Shown: positions 1 to 7,700 of the stretch, piece by piece
Layout: each line of letters begins with the position of its first letter
Numbering within the stretch: position 1 is the first letter of the stretch
Assembly: GCA_029012285.1 (NCBI GenBank)
Contig: JAQXLU010000053.1
Span: 1-58,354, forward strand
Direction of reading: 5' to 3'
Length of the DNA stretch: 58,354 nt
DNA from: Clostridiales bacterium
Lineage (GTDB): Bacteria; Bacillota; Clostridia; Christensenellales; Aristaeellaceae
The notes under the pieces: model-generated
What the model was told of the DNA's origin: nothing
The model's database searches: none
Seen by the model: the letters and a program-made list of their open reading frames with translations, nothing else
Made by a program: the position numbers and the translations under genes

Positions 1-741
1 CTGATGAGCCTGCTGCTTATCGTGACCGGCGGGGCGATGCTCTCCGGCGCTGGCGAGGTGGCAGCGCTGACACTGCCGATCCCGTGGGCGCACTGGCTGG
101 GAATGGGGTTCACGCTGCTCCTTGCCTGGCTGCTGGCCAAACGAACCGTATCCGGTCTGGCCTGGGTGAGCCGCGGGCTGTTGGCTGTGCTGGCGGTGCT
201 GATACTCCTTGGCTTCACGGTAACCCCCATGCGCGCTGCGGCAGTGCAGACGACACAGCCTGCACAGGCCATCCTTCGCGGCGTGACCTACGGCGGCTTC
301 AACGCCGCCTTGCAATCGCCGATTATCGCAACAGCAGCTTGCAAGTCGCGTGCACAGCGCAAGCGCCACGTCATGGCAGCATGTGCCATCATGCTGTGCC
401 TGCTTATGCTCGGCAACGCGGTGCTGCGGCGGCATCCGGCGCTGATGGGGGAGCCCATGCCCTTCCTGCGGATGATGGGCAGCTATGGCAAGCTCGGCTA
501 CTGGCTGGGGGCAATCAGCCTGTACCTGGCAATCCTCTCCACGCTGACGGCCTGCCTTCGCGGTTTGCCGGGGACGCTGCTGCCCGTCCTGAGCATCACC
601 CTGGTCTCCGCGATGGGCTTCACCGGGGTGGTGGAGCGGGTCTATCCGGTGCTGGGCGGGGGCTGCTTCCTGCTTCTATTGGCGGCAAAATGCATGAATT
701 GTGATGCACCCCCTTTTCATCAGCGACAGGATATGTTATAA
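1..741 (+). CDS. YkvI-like membrane permease, 3' part only
   Basis: This reading frame is open to the window edge, so the gene starts upstream and only its last 247 codons are here. The visible part is very hydrophobic, with about six membrane-spanning stretches, a GGAMLSGAGE-type turn near its start and a soluble Cys/His-containing tail (CMNCDAPPFH). Overall it resembles the YkvI family of putative transporters in the APC superfamily, whose substrates are not established. Members are about 340 residues, so roughly 100 N-terminal residues are missing. The promoter of alr overlaps its stop codon. The family call is from sequence feel and is moderate; a generic multi-pass transporter is the safe reading. 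Confidence 0.6.
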   Translation: MMSLLLIVTGGAMLSGAGEVAALTLPIPWAHWLGMGFTLLLAWLLAKRTVSGLAWVSRGLLAVLAVLILLGFTVTPMRAAAVQTTQPAQAILRGVTYGGFNAALQSPIIATAACKSRAQRKRHVMAACAIMLCLLMLGNAVLRRHPALMGEPMPFLRMMGSYGKLGYWLGAISLYLAILSTLTACLRGLPGTLLPVLSITLVSAMGFTGVVERVYPVLGGGCFLLLLAAKCMNCDAPPFHQRQDML

Positions 742-742
742 T
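714..742 (+). promoter_or_regulatory. sigma-A promoter of alr
   Basis: TTTTCA at 714-719, a 17-nt spacer and a perfect TATAAT at 737-742 preceded by TGT (extended -10). It overlaps the stop codon of the upstream permease gene and sits about 60 nt before the alr start, so alr probably has its own transcript. Confidence 0.6.
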
Positions 743-805
743 GCAATTACGGCTGGTTTTCACCCAGCTGCTGTTCATGTATCCTGATAGAAGAAGGTGA
801 GCTGC

Positions 806-1918
806 GTGGTCACGCAGTATCCGTTACAAACGATTGACCTGGCGGTGCTCCGCGACAATGTGCGGCTTATCCGCGAAAGCGTACCCGCGCATACGATGGT
901 GATGGCGGTGGTCAAGGCGGATGCCTACGGGCACGGGCTGACCCGCGTGGCCCGCAACGCGCTGCATGCCGGGGCGAGCTGGCTCGCTGTGGCCCGCACG
1001 GATGAGGGCGCGATCCTGCGTCAAGCGGGCATCACTGCGCCGATCCTCGTGCTGGGCGCGGCTTCCGGCCAGGAGATCGGTGATGGGGTGCGCCACGGCC
1101 TGACGCTGGCGGTGACCGACCCGCTGATGGTCAAAGCCGTGCAGCGCTATGCCGCCCAAGAAGGCAAGCAGGGCCTGGTGCACTTGAAGCTGGATACGGG
1201 CATGGGGCGCATCGGCGTGCGCACGGAGGAAGAGGTCCGCGCCATGCTATCTGCGTTGGACGATTGCCCGAATGTGTCCCTGACTGGCGTGTTCACCCAT
1301 TTTGCAGATGCGGATGGCGATGGGGAGGACTACACCCGGCTACAGCTGGCGCGCTTCCATGCGCTGGCAGATTTGCTGCCATCTGGTGTGATCCGCCACT
1401 GCGCTAATTCTGCCGCCATCCACCGCTACCCCGAAGCAGCGCTGGATATGGTGCGGGCTGGCATCAGCATGTACGGCTATCCGCCGGTGGATACGGACAT
1501 GCCCCTGCGACCCGTGCTGACTTGGCAGACGGCGGTTACCTATGTCAAAACCATCCACCCCGGGGACAAGATCAGCTATGGTTGCACCTTTACGGCGGAC
1601 AAGCCCATGACCCTCGCCACGGTGGCCTGCGGCTATGGCGACGGGTATCATCGCGCTGCCACGGGCAAGGCGGAGGTGCTCATCCATGGCAAACGCTGCC
1701 CGGTGGTCGGGCGCATCTGCATGGATCAGATGATGGTGGACGTCACCGCACTTGAAGATGTGGAGCCTGGCGATGAGGTCGTCCTGATCGGTCGGGCCGG
1801 CGACGAAGCCATCACCGCGGAGGAGCTGGGCAAGTGGAGCGGCACCATCAGCTACGAGGTGCTGCTGGCGGCAACGGCGCGGGTGCACCGCCGCTGGATC
1901 AATGACTGCGATGAATAA
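806..1918 (+). CDS. alr: alanine racemase
   Basis: PLP-dependent interconversion of L- and D-alanine, supplying D-Ala for peptidoglycan; cytoplasmic, homodimeric in the family. About 370 residues, normal length. The PLP-lysine motif VVKADAYGHG is near residue 37. The second catalytic tyrosine region is seen in ACGYGDGY (about residue 270), followed by the conserved GRICMDQMMVDVT segment. I start it at GTG 806 because AGAAGGTGA (792-800) lies 5 nt before it; an in-frame GTG at 797 has no room for a ribosome site. Its end overlaps the start of the folate cyclo-ligase gene, so the two are probably translated from one message. Confidence 0.96.
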   Translation: MVTQYPLQTIDLAVLRDNVRLIRESVPAHTMVMAVVKADAYGHGLTRVARNALHAGASWLAVARTDEGAILRQAGITAPILVLGAASGQEIGDGVRHGLTLAVTDPLMVKAVQRYAAQEGKQGLVHLKLDTGMGRIGVRTEEEVRAMLSALDDCPNVSLTGVFTHFADADGDGEDYTRLQLARFHALADLLPSGVIRHCANSAAIHRYPEAALDMVRAGISMYGYPPVDTDMPLRPVLTWQTAVTYVKTIHPGDKISYGCTFTADKPMTLATVACGYGDGYHRAATGKAEVLIHGKRCPVVGRICMDQMMVDVTALEDVEPGDEVVLIGRAGDEAITAEELGKWSGTISYEVLLAATARVHRRWINDCDE

Positions 1919-2477
1919 GCGCGACATGCGCCGCTATATCCGCTCCCTGCATGAGGGACGCGAAGCGCGGGACAAGCAGAGCGCGCTGCTCTGCCAGCAC
2001 ATCATTGACGATCCGGCGTATATCCATGCGTCCGTCGTCGGGGGATATCTCCCGATGGACAGGGAAGCGGACGTCAAGCCGGTGCTGCTGGATGCACTTG
2101 CACGCGACAAGACCCTGGCGCTTCCCCTTTGCGGTGCAGCACCCCAAATGACGCTGCGGCGCGTCACGTCCCTTGATGAATTGATGCCGGGCGCATATGG
2201 GATTCCCGAGCCGCCCCGAGAAGCGCCCATCATCCCAGCAGAGATGGTCGAGTTGCTACTTGTACCGCTTGAGGGGATTGACGCGCAGGGCTTCCGCCTG
2301 GGCAAGGGCGGGGGATTCTACGACTGCCTGCTGCCCCACATCAGCGGCATCACGATGGGCTGCGCGCTCAGCTGGCAATGGACGAAGCGCGTCCCGCAGG
2401 ATGCATGGGACGTGCCGCTGGCGTGCTGCGCGGATGCTGATGGGATTCACATTTTTTCAAACCGCAACGATGCTTGA
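1902..2477 (+). CDS. 5-formyltetrahydrofolate cyclo-ligase
   Basis: ATP-dependent conversion of 5-formyl-THF to 5,10-methenyl-THF in one-carbon metabolism (MTHFS/YgfA family). 191 residues, typical length. The N-terminal basic helix (KRDMRRYIRSL), the central VVGGYLPMDREAD segment and the C-terminal nucleotide/folate motif GFRLGKGGGFYDCLL are all present. It overlaps alr by 17 nt from ATG 1902, or by 8 nt if the second ATG at 1911 is used; neither start has a strong ribosome site, which fits translational coupling to alr. Confidence 0.92.
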   Translation: MTAMNKRDMRRYIRSLHEGREARDKQSALLCQHIIDDPAYIHASVVGGYLPMDREADVKPVLLDALARDKTLALPLCGAAPQMTLRRVTSLDELMPGAYGIPEPPREAPIIPAEMVELLLVPLEGIDAQGFRLGKGGGFYDCLLPHISGITMGCALSWQWTKRVPQDAWDVPLACCADADGIHIFSNRNDA

Positions 2478-2490
2478 AAGGATGCTCACC

Positions 2491-3303
2491 ATGGAGGCTA
2501 AGAAGAACAAGAAGGCTCAGAAAGTCGAAAAGATCACCAAGCCCTACATGAAGGGCGATGCGGTGGATCGCACCACAGTACCCGGCGCGCTGAAGTTTTT
2601 TGTGGGGACGGTGGTGATGTGCGTCGCCTATCTGATCGTCTGCATGATGCTCAACTGGGATCAGCAGTGGCTGAACATCACCATCAATCTGCTCGTCGTG
2701 CTGATGGTGTATATGATGTTCTTCCAGTTTGGTATGAACACCGGCGCGGATGCGGTCAACCAGGGGGAAATCATGCTCTCCCGTGAGCAGAAGGGCCGCC
2801 CCGTGGCCATCTGGGAGCGTCAGATGTGCTTCCACCCGCTCAAGGGCCTCATCTCGGCGCTGATCGGCTCCGTGCCGCTGCTGCTCATCTCCATCCTGCT
2901 GGCCTTCATTGCCAAGCGGCAGATGAGCGGCCTGGGCACGCTGCCCGGGTGGGTGAGCGGCTATGAGGGTCGCCAGGAAATCGGCAACGCGCTGGCCATC
3001 TATCATGAAACCGCCAGCATGTCGCTGGAGGCCGTCCTGCGCCTGATCGTCCGCATGTCCATCATGCCCTATGTCAACATGGTCGGCGCAGCCAACAAGG
3101 ATGGTATGCTCCTGCTTGAGCGCCTCAGTCCGCTGGTGAACCTGCTGCCCGCCATCGCCTACGGGCTGGGCTACACGGGCGGCGTCAGCGTACGCACCAG
3201 CGTGCACACCAACATCGCCCTGGGCAAGAAGAAGGCCCAGCGCAAGCAGGCCAAGGAGCGCCGCGCCCGCCGTCAGCCCCACACCCCGGAGCAGCTGAAC
3301 TGA
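2491..3303 (+). CDS. unrecognised multi-pass membrane protein
   Basis: 270 residues, no family I can name. ATG 2491 is chosen because GAAAGGA precedes it by about 9 nt; the frame is open much further upstream but that part is out-of-frame folate-gene sequence. Both ends are strongly basic (KKNKKAQKVEK at the start, KKKAQRKQAKERRARR near the end). Between them are about five hydrophobic segments: residues about 30-50, 55-75, 115-140, a weaker one near 185-200, and one near 215-235. Such basic tails usually face the cytoplasm. It sits 13 nt after the folate gene and 19 nt before rsmD, so it is part of this operon. Function unknown. Confidence 0.8.
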   Translation: MEAKKNKKAQKVEKITKPYMKGDAVDRTTVPGALKFFVGTVVMCVAYLIVCMMLNWDQQWLNITINLLVVLMVYMMFFQFGMNTGADAVNQGEIMLSREQKGRPVAIWERQMCFHPLKGLISALIGSVPLLLISILLAFIAKRQMSGLGTLPGWVSGYEGRQEIGNALAIYHETASMSLEAVLRLIVRMSIMPYVNMVGAANKDGMLLLERLSPLVNLLPAIAYGLGYTGGVSVRTSVHTNIALGKKKAQRKQAKERRARRQPHTPEQLN

Positions 3304-3322
3304 TGCTAAGGAGATAAGAACC

Positions 3323-3883
3323 ATGCGTATCATCGCTGGCAGCGCCCGGGGGCGAACCTTCGATGCGCCCCCCGGCATGGATACCCGTCCAACGCTGGAT
3401 CGGGTGCGGGAGAACGTGTTCAACATCCTGCAAATGAAGGTGCGCGGGGCGCAGGTGCTCGACCTTTTCTCCGGATCGGGCGCGATGGCGTTTGAAGCCG
3501 TCAGCCGGGGCGCGGAGCACGCCGTTTTAGTGGATTGCGCCAAGTCGGCTCATGCCGTGGAGCAGCGCAACGCCGAAAAGCTCCGAATGGCGGCGCAAAC
3601 AACGCTTTTGCATTGCGACTGGCAGCTTGCAGTCAAGCAGCTGGCATCGCAGCAGCGCAGCTTCAACCTGGTGTTCCTTGATCCGCCCTACGCCATGCAT
3701 GACATGGTGCCGGTGCTGGACGCGATCCGGCCGCTGCTGGCGCCAGGCGCTGTGATCCTGCTGGAGCACGAGGCCAAAACATTCCCCGCAACGCCGGACG
3801 GCTATGCGCTCTACGACAGCCGAAAATACGGGGTCGCCGGGGTGAGCTTCTTCCGGCTGCGGGATACAGGGGAGGTTGAATGA
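3323..3883 (+). CDS. rsmD: 16S rRNA (guanine(966)-N(2))-methyltransferase RsmD
   Basis: SAM-dependent methylation of G966 of 16S rRNA. 186 residues, the usual size. Signature N-terminus MRIIAGSARGR, SAM-binding motif LDLFSGSGAMAFEAVSRGA (about residues 45-63) and the N6/N2-methyltransferase catalytic motif DPPY (about residue 118). AGGAGAT precedes the ATG. It is followed with overlap by coaD, a gene order seen very widely in bacteria, which supports both calls. Confidence 0.96.
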   Translation: MRIIAGSARGRTFDAPPGMDTRPTLDRVRENVFNILQMKVRGAQVLDLFSGSGAMAFEAVSRGAEHAVLVDCAKSAHAVEQRNAEKLRMAAQTTLLHCDWQLAVKQLASQQRSFNLVFLDPPYAMHDMVPVLDAIRPLLAPGAVILLEHEAKTFPATPDGYALYDSRKYGVAGVSFFRLRDTGEVE

Positions 3884-4371
3884 TGGAGCGCATTTGCGTC
3901 TACGCCGGCAGCTTTGATCCGGTGACCGTCGGTCATGAGGACATCATCCGGCGCGGTGCTGCATTGTGCGACCAGCTTTATGTCGTGGTCATGTACAATG
4001 TAAACAAGCAGGGGTGCTTCCCCGTGGCGCAGCGTTTGGACATGCTCCGGCGCGTCACTTGTGATTTGCAAAACGTGCGCGTGGATGCCTGGGACGGCCT
4101 CATGGTCGATTATGCGCGCAAGGTGGGCGCAGGGTTCGTCATTCGCGGCATCCGTGGTGTGGGTGATCTGGAAAGCGAAGCCAACCTGGCGCAGATCAAC
4201 GCCCGGCTGATGCCCGAACTGGAGACCGTGTTCCTGTTGACCAGGCCGGAGCTGGGGTGCGTGTCCTCTTCAGCTGTGCGGGAGGCAGCCCTTTTCGGCG
4301 CGGATTTTAGTAGCTTTGTGCCAGCATGCATCCATGCGGATGTAAAGGCGCATTTCAACCCAAACAGATAA
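3883..4371 (+). CDS. coaD: phosphopantetheine adenylyltransferase
   Basis: Penultimate step of coenzyme A synthesis: ATP plus 4'-phosphopantetheine to dephospho-CoA. About 162 residues, normal. N-terminal GSFDPVTVGH contains the TxGH nucleotidyl-transferase motif; RGIRGVGDLESEANLAQIN and the SSSAVRE ATP-binding motif follow. Two adjacent ATGs (3880, 3883) overlap the rsmD stop codon. I take 3883 because GGAGG at 3871-3875 is then 7 nt away and the product begins MERICVYAGSFDP like family members. Confidence 0.96.
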   Translation: MERICVYAGSFDPVTVGHEDIIRRGAALCDQLYVVVMYNVNKQGCFPVAQRLDMLRRVTCDLQNVRVDAWDGLMVDYARKVGAGFVIRGIRGVGDLESEANLAQINARLMPELETVFLLTRPELGCVSSSAVREAALFGADFSSFVPACIHADVKAHFNPNR

Positions 4372-4383
4372 GGAGTGGCAGAC

Positions 4384-5166
4384 ATGGAAGGCAAAATGAA
4401 CAACGCCCAGCGCGATCCTTTATCGCTGCGCCGCGACGGCGACATGCGCGAATTGATGAATGCGCTCAAGGAGCTGCAGGAGATTGTTGCCGGCGCACAG
4501 ATGTTCTGGGGCACAGGCCGATGCATGCTGGACAAGAAGACCGTGTCTGATCAGATCGACCTGATCGCCAGGCTGTTGCCCGATTCTGTGAAGCAGGCTG
4601 CCGCCGTCGTCAAGGAGGAGCAGTCCATCCGCGAGAATGCCAATCGGGAGGCCTCCGAGCTGACAGCCAAGGCCCGGGAGGATGCGCAGCGGATCGTCGA
4701 TGAGGCCACCCACGAGGCCGAAAAGACCCGGGCTGAATCCAAGCGGAAAGCCGAGGAGGTCGCCAAGGTCAACGCCAATGCAGCCAATTCCGCCAGCGCC
4801 ATGAAGGCGCAGGCTGAAAGCGACGCCGCCGCCATCCGCCAAAAGGGACAAAACGCCGCCAACGCCATCTACGCCCAGGCGCAGCAGGAAGCCAACAACT
4901 TAGTGGCCCGCGCACGCCAGGAAGCGCAAATAATCGTTTCCGACGCGGAAAACAGTGCCCGCGCCGCCGTATCGGATGAAAACGTGTATCGCATGGCCGT
5001 CATGCAGGCCAATGAGCTGCGCGAACAGACCGAGAAGGACATGGCCGCCATGCGCCAGCATTATATCAGCGCGCTGTACAACATGATGGTCGAGGTGGAC
5101 GAATACCTGGTCAACCTGGTGTCCACCGTGCGGACGGAGCGGCAGAACCTCATCAACAAGCAGTGA
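4384..5166 (+). CDS. long coiled-coil protein linked to coaD
   Basis: 260 residues, soluble, almost wholly helical from about residue 60 to 230, with heptad-rich Ala/Glu/Arg/Gln sequence like F-type ATPase subunit b or DivIVA-type rods. Such proteins are often auto-named ATPase subunit b, but there is no N-terminal membrane anchor and no ATPase operon here. The first 55 residues hold a conserved-looking segment (MRELMNALKELQEIV) with a short WGTGR turn. Start at ATG 4384: AAGGAG at 4370-4374 is 9 nt upstream, whereas the in-frame GTG 4375 is too close. It follows coaD by 12 nt. A structural or cell-division-related role is possible but not shown. Confidence 0.75.
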   Translation: MEGKMNNAQRDPLSLRRDGDMRELMNALKELQEIVAGAQMFWGTGRCMLDKKTVSDQIDLIARLLPDSVKQAAAVVKEEQSIRENANREASELTAKAREDAQRIVDEATHEAEKTRAESKRKAEEVAKVNANAANSASAMKAQAESDAAAIRQKGQNAANAIYAQAQQEANNLVARARQEAQIIVSDAENSARAAVSDENVYRMAVMQANELREQTEKDMAAMRQHYISALYNMMVEVDEYLVNLVSTVRTERQNLINKQ

Positions 5167-5289
5167 TGCTTTCAGAAAGATGAACTGGAAATTCACAGTC
5201 ACTTCATCTGCATTTCACACAGCCAAGGTAGGATAAACATGCAGTCAGGGAAGGACGCCACCACCCTCCCGCTGTATCTCCTTTTTCTA

Positions 5290-5308
5290 CTGACGCCCTG
5301 TGCGTCAG
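5290..5308. repeat. perfect 7-bp hairpin in the coaD-macA gap
   Basis: CTGACGC, 5-nt loop, GCGTCAG. No T-run follows on either strand, so it is not a standard terminator. It lies 27 nt before a second, larger hairpin in the same 273-nt gap between the coiled-coil gene and the MacA-like gene. Confidence 0.5.
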
Positions 5309-5334
5309 CGATCTCCCAAATCCTCCATACAAGC

Positions 5335-5369
5335 AAAGGCCGTGGGTGTTCTGAGCGCTCGCGGCCTTT
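5335..5369. terminator. 14-bp hairpin, terminator-like without a T-run
   Basis: AAAGGCCGTGGGTG pairs with CGCTCGCGGCCTTT (three G-U pairs) around a 7-nt loop. Only TTTGTG follows, so termination would be weak. It probably closes the alr-coaD transcript. The rest of the 5167-5439 gap shows no credible gene; the only frames there are short and lack ribosome sites. Confidence 0.45.
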
Positions 5370-5439
5370 GTGATGCATCAAAAGCCATCCTTCTGGGCAA
5401 GATGCAGGACAGAATCATCTTTATCCGGGAGGGAAAGCC

Positions 5440-6339
5440 ATGCGAAAGCCGCTGTGGTCGCTCCTCATGCTGGCGGGCACGCTGTTATGCATATGGGGCA
5501 TGCTTGCGTGGCATCCGTCGGACAAGGGCGTTGAGGCGCCCTTTGCCACCGTGGAGCGCGCGGATGTGCATCAGGTGCTCGCCATCGAGGGCCGCCTGGG
5601 CTACGCGGAGCAGCGGTATATCCGCGCGACAAGCAGTGGTGTTGTGACGCAGGTGTGCGTACAGAAGGGGCAGCGGGTCGCAGCGGGGGAAGCGTTGTTC
5701 AGATTAGATGGTGCACCGCAGGCCCAGCTTGCTTCCGCCCTTGCGGCAGATGTGCTGCCTGATCAGGCCGTCGAAGGCCTGGCGGACATCAAGCACAGCG
5801 TTATCCGGTCGGAAGAAAACTGCACCGTGCGCGAGGTGCTGGTAACGCAGGACATGCTGGTCACTGCCGGCATGCCCGTAGCGGTGGCGTCATCCAACCA
5901 GCAGGAAATCGTCTGCCGGGTGGCGGAAAAGGATGGCGAGGGTGTGATCGCTGGCATGTGGGGGTGGCTCTCCTCGGGCGGGGAGGCACTGGGCACGGCG
6001 CTTGTGGAAACAGTGGGGGATTGTCAGGCGGATGCTTTGACCGGCATCCCCTGCATGGACATCACCTTCCGCCCGGCACAGCACATCGAGTTGCCTGAGG
6101 GCACAGTGATCGACGTGGATGTCTTTATCGCCGGGAGCGACGATGTGCCCTCCCTGCCGCTGGAGGCCATCACGGAGCGCGACACCGTTTGGTGGGTGAG
6201 TGGGGGAAGGTGCACAGAGATTCCCGCCAGAATTGTCATGGCTGACGAAATCCGTGCGTGGGTCGAGTTGCCGGAAGGAATCAACGTGGCACTGGGTGAA
6301 TTTGTGGAAGGACAGCGCGTCCAGGAGGCGGCCGAGTGA
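5440..6339 (+). CDS. MacA-like periplasmic-adaptor-type efflux protein
   Basis: 299 residues. One N-terminal membrane anchor (about residues 5-24), then an extracellular part with a biotinyl/lipoyl-like hairpin motif (SGVVTQVCVQKGQRVAAGEALFRLDG, about residues 66-90) and a beta-barrel C-terminal half: the HlyD/MacA adaptor plan, but short and with almost no alpha-hairpin, as usual in Gram-positives. CGGGAGGG precedes ATG 5440. The GTGA overlap with the next gene, a MacB-like permease, says they act together, probably as a Gram-positive ABC efflux or envelope-stress system. No ATPase gene of this system is beside them. Confidence 0.8.
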   Translation: MRKPLWSLLMLAGTLLCIWGMLAWHPSDKGVEAPFATVERADVHQVLAIEGRLGYAEQRYIRATSSGVVTQVCVQKGQRVAAGEALFRLDGAPQAQLASALAADVLPDQAVEGLADIKHSVIRSEENCTVREVLVTQDMLVTAGMPVAVASSNQQEIVCRVAEKDGEGVIAGMWGWLSSGGEALGTALVETVGDCQADALTGIPCMDITFRPAQHIELPEGTVIDVDVFIAGSDDVPSLPLEAITERDTVWWVSGGRCTEIPARIVMADEIRAWVELPEGINVALGEFVEGQRVQEAAE

Positions 6340-7475
6340 CTTTGCGCGATGCGCTACGGCTGGCGCTTTGCGCCCTGAGGGGGAGCATCGTCCGCACGGT
6401 GCTGACCATTCTCGGACTGGGGGTGGGCGTCGGCGCGGTGCTAACGGTGCTGACCCTTGGCGACGCAGGTCAACAGCGTGTGGAGCAGGAGATCGTCAAG
6501 CTTGGCGTGAACAAGGTTTGGGTGCGCCCGAAGGACGACCGCCACACCCTGTTCATGGACGATGCAGCCGCCCTGCGGGAAGCCACCCAGGCTCCTGCCT
6601 GTGCGGGCGCGTATTCCGCAGGGAGCGTCCGGTGCGGCGTAACCATCGCACAGGCGCAGCTCGCGGGCTTTGATGAAAGCATGGCCGAGGTGCACACGCC
6701 AAAGATTCTGTCTGGCAGGTTGTTCCGCAGCAGCGAGTTTGCAAAGGGCAGCGCGGTCTGCATCATCGACGAGGCCCTGTCGGAGCACCTGAATCACGCC
6801 ATGCCTGGGGATTCCCTCTCCGTCATGGGCAAGCGGTTGCGCGTCGTTGGGCTGATGAAGGGCATGACCATGCAAACCATGTCCGGCGGTGGCGGGATGC
6901 TCCTCATGCCGTTGCAAACTCTCATAGACATGCAAGCGTGCAGCGTGGCGGAAATCACCCTTTGCGTCCAGGAGGGTCAGCAGGCGTCTGACGTGGCAGC
7001 GCTGGCATTGGCTACATTAAAGGGCAGCGAGGGCTTCCGGGCAGACACGCTGGAAACCGAAATCAACGCCGCGCGGGAGGTCGTCAGGATCTTCGTGATG
7101 GTGCTCCTTTGCGTCGCGCTGGTGTGCATGTTGACCGGCGGTGTCGGGGTGATGAATGTGCTGCTTGTCGCCGTGCGGGAGCGCAAGCAGGAAATCGGGC
7201 TGATGAAGGCCATCGGCGGTACCTCCACACAGGTGGGCCTGCTGTTCCTGCTGGAAGCTGCGGTGTATGCCCTGCTGGGTGGATGTCTGGGCGTGTTACT
7301 CGGCGCTGGCATGATCGGCCTCTTTGGGCGCTGGATTGGCCTGGAGGCACGTTTATCCCTGGGCACGATGCTTCCCGTTCTGCTCGGTGCGACGCTGCTG
7401 GGCCTTGGCTTCGGCGTGACCCCTGCGATCCAGGCAGCCAGATTGCAGCCGGTGGACGCGCTCCGCTGCCAGTAA
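6336..7475 (+). CDS. MacB/FtsX-type ABC transporter permease
   Basis: 379 residues with the MacB layout: one N-terminal membrane helix (about 15-40), a large extracellular MacB periplasmic-core domain (about 45-240), then three C-terminal membrane helices with the FtsX-domain motif MNVLLVAVRERKQEIGLMKAIGG (about residues 272-294) and a closing P-A-IQAARLQPVDALR. Starts at GTG 6336, overlapping the adaptor stop codon. The cytoplasmic ATPase normally encoded next to it is missing; the ATPase gene that follows is a sugar-importer type and has its own promoter. Confidence 0.88.
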   Translation: MTLRDALRLALCALRGSIVRTVLTILGLGVGVGAVLTVLTLGDAGQQRVEQEIVKLGVNKVWVRPKDDRHTLFMDDAAALREATQAPACAGAYSAGSVRCGVTIAQAQLAGFDESMAEVHTPKILSGRLFRSSEFAKGSAVCIIDEALSEHLNHAMPGDSLSVMGKRLRVVGLMKGMTMQTMSGGGGMLLMPLQTLIDMQACSVAEITLCVQEGQQASDVAALALATLKGSEGFRADTLETEINAAREVVRIFVMVLLCVALVCMLTGGVGVMNVLLVAVRERKQEIGLMKAIGGTSTQVGLLFLLEAAVYALLGGCLGVLLGAGMIGLFGRWIGLEARLSLGTMLPVLLGATLLGLGFGVTPAIQAARLQPVDALRCQ

Positions 7476-7577
7476 CACGACCGGTCTTGTGCATCCTGCA
7501 TAGTGAATCTGGTTATCCTCTGTCCTTATCAAACATTATGCACAAGGATTACAAGAAAGATTTGTCTATCCGGCCAC

Positions 7578-7606
7578 TTCACAAGCGTCCTCTTTTCAGT
7601 TATAAT
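7578..7606 (+). promoter_or_regulatory. strong sigma-A promoter of the UgpC-type ATPase gene
   Basis: TTCACA (7578-7583), 17-nt spacer, TATAAT (7601-7606): 5/6 and 6/6 matches. It leaves a leader of about 85 nt before ATG 7701; I see no riboswitch fold in that leader. The preceding part of the 225-nt gap (7476-7577) holds nothing I recognise. Confidence 0.75.
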
Positions 7607-7700
7607 ATGAACAGTTAGATGAGTGGCATCCCTGCGCTGCTCAGGCTGATTCATGTTTATTCATGTTTCATCCATCTATATTTCAGAGGAGGAAATCATT

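Noticed and set aside
2368..3543. 391-codon minus-strand frame
   Set aside because: Antisense across three plus-strand genes, no recognisable domain.
4384..5166. F-type ATP synthase subunit b
   Set aside because: No membrane anchor and no ATP synthase genes nearby; the likeness is just coiled-coil composition.
5199..5381. 60-codon minus-strand frame in the coaD-macA gap
   Set aside because: No ribosome site and it covers both hairpins; not credible as a gene.
7607..7700. Riboswitch in the leader of the UgpC-type ATPase gene
   Set aside because: Only short TTCATGTTT repeats are seen, with no conserved fold or terminator before the start.
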